DNA from: Clostridia bacterium
Lineage (GTDB): Bacteria; Bacillota; Clostridia; Oscillospirales; Acutalibacteraceae
Assembly: GCA_017631795.1 (NCBI GenBank)
Contig: JAGBSO010000020.1
Location: forward strand, 23,282-87,281
Length of the DNA: 64,000 nt
Direction: 5' to 3'
Shown here one piece after another: positions 1 through 8,161 of the stretch. Position numbers and translations under genes: made by a program. How positions within the stretch are numbered: position 1 is the stretch's first letter; every line of letters begins with the position of its first letter. The notes beneath the pieces are model-generated. The model was not told the origin of the DNA, ran no database searches, and saw nothing but the letters and a program-made list of their open reading frames with translations.

Positions 1-1993
1 ACTGCATACGCAAATGCACACATATAACCGAGTGCAAAAGCTGTCCACTTCCAGTTATTCATTTCTCTTTTTATAGCACCCATTGCTGCAAAACAAGGTG
101 CACAAAGCAGATTGAACATCATAAATGAATATGCAGAAAGTTTGTTTCCGCCAAAGAATTCAATGCCCATTGCAACACTGCCTGATTCTGCAATCTCTCC
201 TGTCATGGATGACAATGAGCCGAACACACCGACAACTTCTTCCTTTGCAACAAGTCCGAGAATAGTTGCAACTGTTGCCTGCCATGTACCGAATCCGAGA
301 GGTCTGAATATAACTGCAATTGCAGAACCGATAAGATTGAGAACAGATACATCGTCAGCATTTGTGATATAATGCAATCCACCTTCAAATGAAAGACTGT
401 TGAGTCCCCATACAAGAACGCTTGCAACAACAATGACTGTTCCTGCTCTTTTGATGAAATCCCAGCCTCTTTCAGCAGTTGATCTGAGAACATTTGACGG
501 AACAGGCATATGGTATGCAGGAAGTTCCATTACAAACGGCGCAGGATCGCCAAGGAACGGTTTTGTCTTCTTAAGCATAAGTCCTGATATAACAACAGCC
601 ATAATTCCCATGAAATATGCAGATGTTGCAATAAGCGGACTATTACCGAACAATGCAGCGGCAACAAAACCTATAAGCGGCATTTTTGCTCCGCAAGGTA
701 TAAAGCATGTTGTTATAATTGTCATTCGGCGGTCACGTTCAGATTCAATCGTTCTGCTTGCCATAACACCCGGAACACCGCAACCTGATGAAACCAACAA
801 CGGAATGAAACTTTTGCCTGAAAGTCCGAATTTACGGAACAGTTTATCCATTATAAATGCAACACGAGACATATATCCGCAATCTTCAAGAAGTGAAAGC
901 ATTACAAAAAGGATAAGAAGCTGCGGAACAAACCCGAGAACAGAACCTACACCACCCACTATACCATCAGCAATAAGGCTTACAAGCCACGGAGCACAAC
1001 CAATTGCAACTAATGCTGATGTGACACCGGGAACAACCCATTCACCAAAAAGTGTATCATTCATAAACGTTGTAACCCAGTCTCCGATTGTACCCATTGA
1101 AATAGTATAAACAAGAAACATTATAAGCATAAAAATCGGAAGAGCAAGAATGCGGTTTGTAACTACCCTGTCTATCATATCAGATACTGTCTGTTTTCTT
1201 ATTCTCTTTTTCTTATATGTATCTTTAAGAATTGACTCTACATAATTATATCTTTCATTTGTAATGATGCTTTCAGAATCATCATCAAGTTCAGATTCAA
1301 GGAGCTTTATATCTTCTTCTATATGAGCAAGAATCTTCGGCTCAAGATTCAGTTCAGAAAGAACTTTTTCGTCTCTTTCAAAAATTTTTATCGAATACCA
1401 ACGCTGTATCTCAAATGCCATATTATGTACGGCAGCCTCTTCAATATGCGCAAGAGTGTGTTCAACAGTACCAGAAAAAATATGTTTGGGGACTTTTTTG
1501 CCGTTTTCTGCAGCAGCAATTGCCAACTGAGCAGCCACATCAATGCCTGTTCCTTTAAGTGCTGAAATTTCAACTATTTTGCAACCGATTATCTTTGAAA
1601 GTTTTTCAATATCAATAACATCGCCGTTTTTTCTGACAACATCCATCATATTGATTGCAATGACAACAGGAGAACCGAGTTCTATCAACTGAGTTGTGAG
1701 ATAAAGATTTCTTTCAAGGTTAGTTCCGTCAATTATGTTAAGAATAACATCCGGTTTTTCATTTATCAGGTAATTTCTTGCAACAACTTCTTCAAGAGTA
1801 TAGGGCGAAAGTGAATAAATACCCGGAAGGTCAGTGACGATAACATCTTTGTTATTCTTCATCTTTCCTTCTTTTTTTTCAACTGTAACACCCGGCCAGT
1901 TACCGACATACTGATTAGAGCCTGTCAGAGCATTAAACAAAGTTGTTTTTCCGCAGTTGGGATTACCTGCAAGTGCAATTTTAATTCCCATAA
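1..1993 (-). CDS. feoB: Ferrous iron transport protein B (3' part beyond window)
   Basis: FeoB is the membrane G-protein-coupled permease that imports Fe2+. The N-terminus MGIKIALAGNPNCGKTTLFN carries the P-loop (GNPNCGKT). It is followed by the G2/G3 region (GVTVEKKEG, DLPGIYSLSPYT) and an N-MMD base-recognition motif. Further on are the hydrophobic gate segments, including SSGCGVPGVMASR and CFIPCGAKMPLIGF. The gene is cut by the left edge after about 660 codons. The start at 1993 has a GAAAGGATGA ribosome site. It lies 74 bp downstream of feoA, and a palindromic box occupies the gap, so both genes probably share metal-dependent control. Confidence 0.97.
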
Positions 1994-2014
1994 ACTCATC
2001 CTTTCATCAACAGT

Positions 2015-2030
2015 TAGCATCAACTAACTC
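2015..2030. promoter_or_regulatory. DtxR-like palindromic box between feoA and feoB
   Basis: The sequence GTTAGCATCAACTAAC is the same 16-mer that occurs upstream of feoA at 2349-2364. The TTAGs-N4-sCTAA layout resembles DtxR/IdeR-family iron operators (TTAGG-N4-CCTAA). That it is an operator is inferred. Confidence 0.55.
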
Positions 2031-2067
2031 AATATACATAAAAAATCAGGGGATAACCCCTTTTTAT

Positions 2068-2289
2068 TCAAATTGTTTCTATCATAGCTGCATCAGCTTT
2101 TCGTAAAGACAACTGATACCCTCTGACAGTAACTTCAATCGGGTCACCAAGCGGTGCCACTCGTCTGACATAGATGCTTACACCTTTTGTTATTCCCATA
2201 TCCATGATGCGCCTTTTTATAGCACCTTCGCCATGAAGCTTGACAACAGTAACCGTCTCACCTATTTTAGCGTCTCTGAGAGTTTTCAT
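2068..2289 (-). CDS. feoA: FeoA domain protein of ferrous iron uptake
   Basis: This is a small SH3-like cytoplasmic partner of FeoB, 73 residues long, reading MKTLRDAKIGETVTVVKLHG and containing the family pattern RRIMDMGI and a C-terminal GYQLSLRKADAAMI. An upstream ATG at 2295 would add Met-Ala, but it lies only 1 nt from GGAGG. The ATG at 2289 sits 7 nt from GGAGG and is the better start. It is first in the feoAB operon, behind a promoter overlapped by palindromic boxes. Confidence 0.95.
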   Translation of the reverse strand: MKTLRDAKIGETVTVVKLHGEGAIKRRIMDMGITKGVSIYVRRVAPLGDPIEVTVRGYQLSLRKADAAMIETI

Positions 2290-2312
2290 AGCCATACCTC
2301 CGTTATTGAATA

Positions 2313-2401
2313 GTTAGCACCCGCTAACTAACAATGCGTAAAAAATCGGTTAGCATCAACTAACCATTAGTTATATTAGCACTTACTAACCGTTTTGTCA
2401 A
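2313..2401 (-). promoter_or_regulatory. feoAB promoter with three DtxR-like operator boxes
   Basis: On the minus strand, -35 TTGACA (2396-2401) and -10 TAATAT (2373-2378) are separated by 17 bp. Box 3, ATTAGCACTTACTAAC (2375-2390), fills the spacer and touches the -10. Box 2, GTTAGCATCAACTAAC (2349-2364), and box 1, GTTAGCACCCGCTAAC (2313-2328, perfect 6-bp arms), lie just downstream. Repression by a metal-loaded DtxR/MntR-family protein is inferred from box shape and position. Confidence 0.65.
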
Positions 2402-2428
2402 GATTTTTTTACAATTTTTTTAATTATT

Positions 2429-3805
2429 TCAACATTCTGCAAGAGAAACATTTTCAAGTTTTATTGTTTGTTCATCAGGAGCTGTAAAATTATTTCTGCA
2501 AAGCTCAAGACCGTTTATATTTACACCGTCAAGAGCATGTTTGTAGAATTTATAGGGTTCAGCACCCCATGTGACAGATGTTTTTTCTATGCGGACATTT
2601 TCCGCATTACGGATATAGAATGCTGAATTGTCAGACTCTTCAATACCGTGATCAATACAGGGTCTCAGATCATAAAGACCACAATCCCATTTTGAAGTTT
2701 TTTCAAGATGTATGTTACAATTCTCAAAAACTACATTTTCAACAGGATTTTCAGGTGATGAATAGATCAGCACACCGTTTTCACCTTTGCATGTAACATT
2801 GAAATATCTGATGTTTTTTATATGACCTGACACAGTGTTTTCATCACGTCTGAAACATGTAATAGTAACAGGTTCAGCAGTTCCCCACCAATCCGAACAG
2901 AATCTGCGTGTTTCAACAATACAGTTTGAGAATGTCACATTTTCAACATTTCCGCCGTCACGGATTTGAATTGACAGACCTCTGTTACTCTTAGATATAA
3001 TGCAATTATTGACAAGAACATTTCTGAAATCACCGACACCTTCTGTACCGATTTTGATTGCAGCAGAAGTTGAAGTAAGAGTACAATCAGAAATTATAAT
3101 ATTTTCACAAGGTCCGTATTCGCTGTTACCTTTTGTCGTTTTAAGACAGATACAATCATCAGCACAGGTCACATGACAGCCAATGATACGCACATTTGAG
3201 CAATGATCAGGGTCAATACCGTCACTGTTGGCAACATCAAGCGGATTGAGTATTCTTATATGGGAAATAAGCACATCGTCACACCCTGCAGGATGAAGCG
3301 TCCAGAAAGGTGCATTAGTAATAGTTACATCTCTGAATGAAATATTATTACTTTTTTCAATATAAATTGTTGTGGGACGGGGATAAAAATCACCTGTTAC
3401 ATAATACTGATCTTTTCTTTTAACAAAAGCATAGCAATTGCCGTCAATTGTGCCTTCGCCTGTGATAGAACAACCGTCAGCTTCATATCCGTACACAAAA
3501 ACAAATGACGGTTTGCCTGTAACAGGATTCCCAACCAATGCTGTTTTCGGATCATTTATCATCTTACAAGGTCTGATATATCCGTCAATATCAGATGTTG
3601 CACGAAGCACAGAACCTTTCTGAAGATGCAATTCTACATTTTTCTTCAGCTGAATCGAATCACTATAATATATTTTTCCGCTTTCGAGAACAACTTTGCC
3701 TCCGCCGTTTGCTGCACAATCATCTATTGCAGCCTGTATTGCTTTTGCATCATTTGCTTTGCCGTCACCGACTGCACCATATGGTGCTACATCATAAATT
3801 TTCAT
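2429..3805 (-). CDS. Glycoside hydrolase family 28 (polygalacturonase-like)
   Basis: This is a 458-residue right-handed beta-helix protein. It starts with the pectin-lyase-fold opening MKIYDVAPYGAVGDGKANDA, which also contains the AIQAAIDDC pattern. The GH28 catalytic region is visible as NSDGIDPDHC and CADDCICLK, giving the three conserved Asp residues. The usual GHG motif is not obvious and SAAIKIGTEG stands there instead, so substrate may differ from plain homogalacturonan. There is no signal peptide, which suggests an intracellular role on imported oligosaccharides. The start at 3805 is preceded by AGGTGG; a longer reading to 3844 has no ribosome site. The upstream LOG gene ends 19 bp before this start. 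Confidence 0.88.
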   Translation of the reverse strand: MKIYDVAPYGAVGDGKANDAKAIQAAIDDCAANGGGKVVLESGKIYYSDSIQLKKNVELHLQKGSVLRATSDIDGYIRPCKMINDPKTALVGNPVTGKPSFVFVYGYEADGCSITGEGTIDGNCYAFVKRKDQYYVTGDFYPRPTTIYIEKSNNISFRDVTITNAPFWTLHPAGCDDVLISHIRILNPLDVANSDGIDPDHCSNVRIIGCHVTCADDCICLKTTKGNSEYGPCENIIISDCTLTSTSAAIKIGTEGVGDFRNVLVNNCIISKSNRGLSIQIRDGGNVENVTFSNCIVETRRFCSDWWGTAEPVTITCFRRDENTVSGHIKNIRYFNVTCKGENGVLIYSSPENPVENVVFENCNIHLEKTSKWDCGLYDLRPCIDHGIEESDNSAFYIRNAENVRIEKTSVTWGAEPYKFYKHALDGVNINGLELCRNNFTAPDEQTIKLENVSLAEC

Positions 3806-3824
3806 AAAAAAACCACCTATGCAA

Positions 3825-4406
3825 TTAGCCATCTTTAAGATCATGAACAGTTAATCCGTGAGATGCACTTCTGTGTACATATGCAAACATTTCATCGAGA
3901 TCAGAAAATATCATATATAACATACGGCAATTTGAACGAATAAATTTTTCGTTCATTGCATCATACATCAACTTTTCTATGTTATCATAAAATCCATTCA
4001 CATTATAAATGGCAATAGGTTTATCGTGTCTTCCAAGCTGTTTGAGTGTAAGAATTTCAAAAAATTCTTCAAATGTGCCTATTCCGCCGGGAACAACAAT
4101 AAAAGCGTCAGACAACTCTTCCATTTTTGCCTTTCTTTCACGCATGGTCTCGGTAAAAATCAGATCATCACATTCTCCATAGATTTCCTCTATCATTTCA
4201 TCTCTGAAGAAATGAGGGATAACACCTGTAATTTTTCCGCCGCCTTGTTTCACGCCTCTTGCCGCAGCCCCCATAAGACCATTTCCGCCTGCTCCAAAAA
4301 CAAGATTGTCACCTTGTTTTGCCATTAAATAACCAAGCTCTTCAACAGCCGATATATAACTCTTGTCAATCTTTGTGCTTGCTGCACCATAAACACAGAT
4401 ATTCAT
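3825..4406 (-). CDS. LOG-family protein (TIGR00730, nucleotide phosphoribohydrolase)
   Basis: This is a 193-residue Rossmann-type protein with MNICVYGAASTK at the N-terminus, a GAGGNGLMGAAARG glycine loop and the signature PGGIGTFEEFFE. LOG proteins cleave nucleoside 5'-monophosphates such as cytokinin ribotides to free base and ribose phosphate; the physiological substrate in Clostridia is usually unknown. Twenty more codons are open upstream, but the start at 4406 matches the family N-terminus and has an AAAGAAG sequence upstream. It is probably cotranscribed with the downstream GH28 gene. Confidence 0.9.
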   Translation of the reverse strand: MNICVYGAASTKIDKSYISAVEELGYLMAKQGDNLVFGAGGNGLMGAAARGVKQGGGKITGVIPHFFRDEMIEEIYGECDDLIFTETMRERKAKMEELSDAFIVVPGGIGTFEEFFEILTLKQLGRHDKPIAIYNVNGFYDNIEKLMYDAMNEKFIRSNCRMLYMIFSDLDEMFAYVHRSASHGLTVHDLKDG

Positions 4407-4442
4407 ATATACACTTCTTTCATAATTATATAAATATAATTC

Positions 4443-4471
4443 ATTATATACTGACAGCAGAAACATTGCAA
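4443..4471 (-). promoter_or_regulatory. Promoter of the LOG/GH28 pair
   Basis: The -35 TTGCAA (4466-4471) and -10 TATAAT (4443-4448) have a 17-bp spacer. They lie about 40 bp upstream of the LOG start and just downstream of the rpsR terminator. Confidence 0.6.
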
Positions 4472-4497
4472 CATTTAACTAAAAAGTTTACAAATAA

Positions 4498-4527
4498 AAA
4501 AAGGTAGCCATTAAGACTACCTTTAAT
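4498..4527 (-). terminator. Rho-independent terminator of rpsF-ssb-rpsR
   Basis: On the minus strand, AAAGGTAG and CTACCTTT form a hairpin followed by a run of T, beginning about 10 bp after the rpsR stop. Confidence 0.85.
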
Positions 4528-4537
4528 ATTTCGATTA

Positions 4538-4789
4538 TCAGTCGCTTGTGTAAGGAAGAAGAGCAATCTGACGTGCACGCTTGATAGCTGTTGTGAGCTC
4601 TCTCTGATGCTTTGCACATGTACCTGTGATTCTTCTGGGAAGAATCTTTGCTCTTTCAGATGTAAAGCGGCGAAGCTTTGCTACATCTTTGTAATCGATA
4701 TATTCTGTCTTTTCAACACAGAATGTGCAGACTTTTCTACGGCCTTTTCTGTTGCCGGGACGTCCGCCCTTGTCTTTATCGTAAGCCAT
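4538..4789 (-). CDS. rpsR: 30S ribosomal protein S18
   Basis: This 83-residue basic protein of the small ribosomal subunit platform pairs with S6. It contains the S18 core ([27 protein letters not shown]). It keeps a potential zinc-ribbon set, CTFC near residue 21 and CAKH near residue 58, so it looks like the zinc-binding form of S18. The ribosome site AGGAGG precedes the ATG. It is last in rpsF-ssb-rpsR, 25 bp after ssb, and is followed by a terminator. Confidence 0.98.
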   Translation of the reverse strand: MAYDKDKGGRPGNRKGRRKVCTFCVEKTEYIDYKDVAKLRRFTSERAKILPRRITGTCAKHQRELTTAIKRARQIALLPYTSD

Positions 4790-4814
4790 TTCGGAAACCT
4801 CCTATATTAGAATA

Positions 4815-5258
4815 TCAGAACGGAAGGTCATCTTCCGCTGCATCAACGCCTGAAAAATCATCAGCAGCGTTGTTCTGGAAGGATGCGGGAGAAACGGCAG
4901 GTGCAGGATATCTGTCGGCAGGAGCAGCACCTGTTTCACTTTTGGATCCGCAAAAACTTGCTCTGTTGACAATAACCTCAAATGCTGTTCTCTTATTACC
5001 GCTTTTATCTTCATATGAACGAGTCTGAATTGCACCCTCAATTGCAATCATCTGTCCTTTGCGGAAATATTTTGAAATAAAATCCGCATTCTGACGCCAT
5101 GCAACACAGTTGATAAAATCAGTCTGTCTTTCCTGTCCCTGGCTCTGATAACTTCTGTCTACAGCTACAGAAAAAGATAAAACAGAAAGGTTTGTATTTG
5201 TTGTTCTGAGTTCGGGATCTGCTGTCAAACGACCCATAAGAATAACGGTATTAAGCAT
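4815..5258 (-). CDS. ssb: Single-stranded DNA-binding protein
   Basis: This 147-residue OB-fold protein opens MLNTVILMGRLTADPELR. A Gln/Ala/Pro-rich linker leads to the acidic tip DDLPF, which recruits replication and repair partners. Its place between rpsF and rpsR is the conserved Firmicutes arrangement. The start has GGAGGATG upstream. Nothing is missing. Confidence 0.98.
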   Translation of the reverse strand: MLNTVILMGRLTADPELRTTNTNLSVLSFSVAVDRSYQSQGQERQTDFINCVAWRQNADFISKYFRKGQMIAIEGAIQTRSYEDKSGNKRTAFEVIVNRASFCGSKSETGAAPADRYPAPAVSPASFQNNAADDFSGVDAAEDDLPF

Positions 5259-5281
5259 TATAACATCCTCCGTTGTGGAAA

Positions 5282-5635
5282 TTATTCAGCAGCTTCTTCT
5301 GCTACTGCTTCAGCTGTTTCAACTGCTTTAGCTTCAACAGCTTCAGTCTTCTCGACTTTGATTACCATTGTACGAACAGCATCGTCTGTGATGTTGATGA
5401 TACGTTCGAACTCTGCGGGGAACTCGGGTTCTGCCTCAAATGTGTAGAGTACATAGTAGCCTTCGTTCTCGTAGTTGATGGGATATGCGAGCTTTCTTTT
5501 GCCCCATTCATCAACTGAGTCAAGAGTTCCGTTTGCTTCGATAAGAGCCTTAAACTTTTCAACAAGTGCGGGAATTTTTTCTTCACCGTTCTTTACTGAA
5601 AAGATAACGACTGCTTCGTAGTTAGCTTTTGACAT
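5282..5635 (-). CDS. rpsF: 30S ribosomal protein S6
   Basis: The protein is 117 residues from MSKANYEAVVIFS, with the S6 motif WGKRKLAYPINYENEGYYVL. An Ala/Glu-rich acidic tail (EAVEAKAVETAEAVAEEAAE) extends beyond the usual ~95-residue core. The ATG at 5635 sits 8 nt from AAGGAGG; an in-frame GTG at 5644 overlaps that site and is rejected. It is first in the rpsF-ssb-rpsR operon, behind a strong promoter and a structured leader. Confidence 0.98.
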   Translation of the reverse strand: MSKANYEAVVIFSVKNGEEKIPALVEKFKALIEANGTLDSVDEWGKRKLAYPINYENEGYYVLYTFEAEPEFPAEFERIINITDDAVRTMVIKVEKTEAVEAKAVETAEAVAEEAAE

Positions 5636-5663
5636 TAGTTGCACCTCCTTTTGGACATTGGCC

Positions 5664-5705
5664 CCCTTCTCCAGGGAGCAAGGGATACTGTTATAAACAT
5701 AACAG
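5664..5705 (-). promoter_or_regulatory. Structured 5' leader of rpsF
   Basis: Two hairpins lie between the promoter and rpsF. CTGTTAT/ATAACAG (5688-5705) is a perfect 7-bp stem. The second (5664-5684) has nested arms CCCTT-CTCC / GGAG-AAGGG. Many bacteria place an S6:S18-binding mRNA structure here for autoregulation. The hallmark CCG bulge is not evident, so identity with that motif is unproven. Confidence 0.4.
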
Positions 5706-5714
5706 CGATTTCAT

Positions 5715-5743
5715 ATTATAACAGAACAAACTAAATTTGTCAA
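5715..5743 (-). promoter_or_regulatory. Consensus promoter of rpsF-ssb-rpsR
   Basis: TTGACA (5738-5743), a 17-bp spacer and TATAAT (5715-5720) form a full sigma-A consensus, as expected for a ribosomal operon. Confidence 0.85.
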
Positions 5744-5761
5744 GTAAATAATACACAAAAA

Positions 5762-6658
5762 TCAAGCTAAACCAAGATATTCTTCAAGGCATTTTCCACT
5801 GTTTTTGATGTTTGCTGCATTTTCAACACCAACATAGCGCCAATGCCACGGTTCAAATTTAACCCCTGTAATATCAACTTTGTCTTCGGGGTATCTTAAA
5901 ATGAAACCATAATCATGTGCATTATTCTGAAGCCACGCATAAGCCTTTGTGTTCTGGAAATTTGCAGAGCTTGAAGCACAGATAATATCCATACAAATAC
6001 CTATGTTATGCTCTGAACTACCGGCAGGATTACGTCTTCTTGATGTAAGATCATGTGCTTCCTGTTCAGAATAACCCTGATTGATATATTCATTAAAGAA
6101 CTCGTTATACAGTCTTTTTTGCGTTGAATAGCTTCTGTAACCTGAACACGGAGTGAGATATATTCCGTCTGCAGCTGCTGCATCATACATATTCTCGTAA
6201 GCAGCAGCAGCTCTTGAATCCATTCTTTCACCGGAACCTGCGACATATGAAAGTGAAATTGTATCTTCAACATATGAGCCTACACATCTGTTTCTGTTGA
6301 GACAAATCAGCTTCCATGAAGCAGTGTCAGTTGGATATGCAATATTACCTTCATCTGATGATGAATTCGATATTACAGGAGCTGTGGTAGAAATTGTTGT
6401 TTGTTCAATAATGAAGTTGGTAGTTATTTCCACATCAGTTGCAACTTCAGTTTTTTCATAAACAGAAATGTTGCTCTCATACTCAGTACCTTTTTCATTT
6501 TCAGCACCATCATCTTTATTTACTCCATTAAAGATTGCTGTTGTTATAAAAAAAGTACCCACAAACAATGCCACAAGAATAATAATTGCTGTTACTGTCA
6601 CTGCAGCTGTATTTGAAAAAAATGACTCTGCACCATTATGTTTTTTATTTTTTGCCAT
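5762..6658 (-). CDS. VanY-type D-Ala-D-Ala carboxypeptidase (M15B), membrane anchored
   Basis: The protein is 298 residues. A basic N-terminus precedes a transmembrane anchor at about residues 15-41 (AAVTVTAIIILVALFVGTFF). A Ser/Thr-rich linker then leads to an extracytoplasmic M15 domain. The zinc motif is seen as SSEHNIGICMDII (HxxxxxxxD) and EPWHWRYVG near the C-terminus. Members trim the terminal D-Ala of peptidoglycan stem peptides. The ATG at 6658 has GGAG 9 nt upstream; the longer TTG-type reading to 6673 is rejected. The domain is complete. Confidence 0.9.
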   Translation of the reverse strand: MAKNKKHNGAESFFSNTAAVTVTAIIILVALFVGTFFITTAIFNGVNKDDGAENEKGTEYESNISVYEKTEVATDVEITTNFIIEQTTISTTAPVISNSSSDEGNIAYPTDTASWKLICLNRNRCVGSYVEDTISLSYVAGSGERMDSRAAAAYENMYDAAAADGIYLTPCSGYRSYSTQKRLYNEFFNEYINQGYSEQEAHDLTSRRRNPAGSSEHNIGICMDIICASSSANFQNTKAYAWLQNNAHDYGFILRYPEDKVDITGVKFEPWHWRYVGVENAANIKNSGKCLEEYLGLA

Positions 6659-6690
6659 AATTATTTTCTCCATAAAAATAGTTTCAAATT

Positions 6691-6719
6691 ATTATATATC
6701 ATTCCAAAGAAAATGTCAA
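6691..6719 (-). promoter_or_regulatory. Promoter of the VanY-type gene
   Basis: TTGACA (6714-6719) and TATAAT (6691-6696) with 17 bp between, about 35 bp upstream of the start. Confidence 0.75.
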
Positions 6720-6836
6720 TTTAAAACTATGGTAATTTTGCACAATATGACACAATAGATTTCATAAGGAATTACAATCGACTTTTTATTATTAATATGA
6801 TATTATTATTTAAATGTTTATTTAGGAGGCAAACAA

Positions 6837-8081
6837 ATGAAACCACAAGATTGCGGTCCTCAGTATCAATCAAAATTGAGAGAATGTGCAAATTTTGCTG
6901 CATGGACCATAAAAAAAGTATGTAAAGAAATCGGCCCCAGACCTTCTGGCAGCGAAGCTGAGCTCAGAGCTGAAGAATTTATGGCTAAACAGACAGGAAA
7001 AGCTGCAGACACAGTAGTAACCGAATCCTTCCCGATTGCAAACAGAGCATTTTTCGGCTGGACAAAAATTGATGGTGTATTACTTTTCTTGGCTTCACTT
7101 TTCCTTTTCTTCAAAATGCCTGTTGTGTCACTTGTTCTTGCATTGATTGCAACAATATGCCTTATGGGCGAATTTCTTTTCTACAAAGAATTCCTTGACA
7201 AATTCTATAAGAAACAGACTTCAAACAACACAATCCTTACAAGAAAGCCCGCAGGCGAAGTCAAAAGACGTATCATTTTTGCAGGACATGCCGATTCATC
7301 TTTTGAATGGCGTTACACACATCTCGTAGGTCCCGGAATGATGTATTTTGTATTCATCTATGCTGCTGTCGGTCTCGGTTACAATATCGTTTTCAGTATT
7401 GTAAGCCTTGCACAGGGTAATCTTATCACACCCGCTGTTGATGCTATTTCATGGTATTCATGGGCAGCACTTGCATTCCTTCCCGCTTTTGTATTACTCT
7501 TCTTCTTCATTGACTACAAAACATGTGTAGACGGTGCAAATGACAATCTTACAGGTTGTATGGTTGGCGCTGCAGTGCTCAAATTCCTTGATGACAACAA
7601 CGTAAGATTTGAAAACACAGAAGTTGTTGCATTTTTCTCAGGCAGTGAAGAATGCGGTCTCAGAGGCACCAAGGATTATGCAAAAAAACACATTGATGAA
7701 TTGAAGGATGTTGAAACTGTCTTTGTTGCACTCGATACATTCAAAGATTATGACGACATGTTTATCTATAACAGAGACATGTCAGGTCTCACAAAGCACG
7801 ATGATAAAGCTTGCAAGCTTCTCAAGAAAGCTGCACAGAATGCAGGTATCGACATGAAGTATTCAGTTATCTTTGCAGGTGCTTCAGATGCTGCGGCTAT
7901 GACTCAGGCAGGAATACCCAGTGTATCATTGGCAGCAATGAACCCCGGTCCTCCCAGATATTATCACACAAGAAGAGATACGGCTGATATTCTTGATCTC
8001 AAAACAATTGAAAAAGGTATTGAAATTGCACTTGAAGCAACATATATCTTTGATGAAAAAGGTCTTTGTGATAATTATTGA
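6837..8081 (+). CDS. M28-family zinc peptidase with internal membrane segments
   Basis: This 414-residue protein has M28 aminopeptidase motifs: FAGHADS (His151/Asp153), DGANDN (Asp236), SGSEECG (Glu271-Glu272), VALDTF, and YYHTRRDT near the C-terminus. Unusually, hydrophobic segments interrupt the fold: about residues 78-115 before the first metal ligand and about 168-190 and 207-225 between the first and second. The catalytic domain would therefore be membrane embedded. No signal peptide is seen, so the side of the membrane facing the active site is unclear. AGGAGG precedes the ATG by 7 nt. It is divergent from the VanY-type gene and followed by a lipoprotein gene 80 bp downstream with its own promoter. 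Confidence 0.85.
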   Translation: MKPQDCGPQYQSKLRECANFAAWTIKKVCKEIGPRPSGSEAELRAEEFMAKQTGKAADTVVTESFPIANRAFFGWTKIDGVLLFLASLFLFFKMPVVSLVLALIATICLMGEFLFYKEFLDKFYKKQTSNNTILTRKPAGEVKRRIIFAGHADSSFEWRYTHLVGPGMMYFVFIYAAVGLGYNIVFSIVSLAQGNLITPAVDAISWYSWAALAFLPAFVLLFFFIDYKTCVDGANDNLTGCMVGAAVLKFLDDNNVRFENTEVVAFFSGSEECGLRGTKDYAKKHIDELKDVETVFVALDTFKDYDDMFIYNRDMSGLTKHDDKACKLLKKAAQNAGIDMKYSVIFAGASDAAAMTQAGIPSVSLAAMNPGPPRYYHTRRDTADILDLKTIEKGIEIALEATYIFDEKGLCDNY

Positions 8082-8089
8082 TTTTACTA

Positions 8090-8118
8090 TTGTAAAATTA
8101 ATAAAGATATGATATCAT
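8090..8118 (+). promoter_or_regulatory. Promoter of the 8162 lipoprotein
   Basis: TTGTAA (8090-8095), a 17-bp spacer and TATCAT (8113-8118) upstream of the lipoprotein gene; a moderate match. Confidence 0.5.
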
Positions 8119-8161
8119 AATTATATTGAATATTCACAAATTCAGAAAGGGGTTTTCCTTA

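Noticed and set aside
400..1110. A 236-codon plus-strand frame at the left edge
   Set aside because: It lies opposite feoB, whose motifs are continuous on the minus strand; the plus frame has no recognisable protein features.
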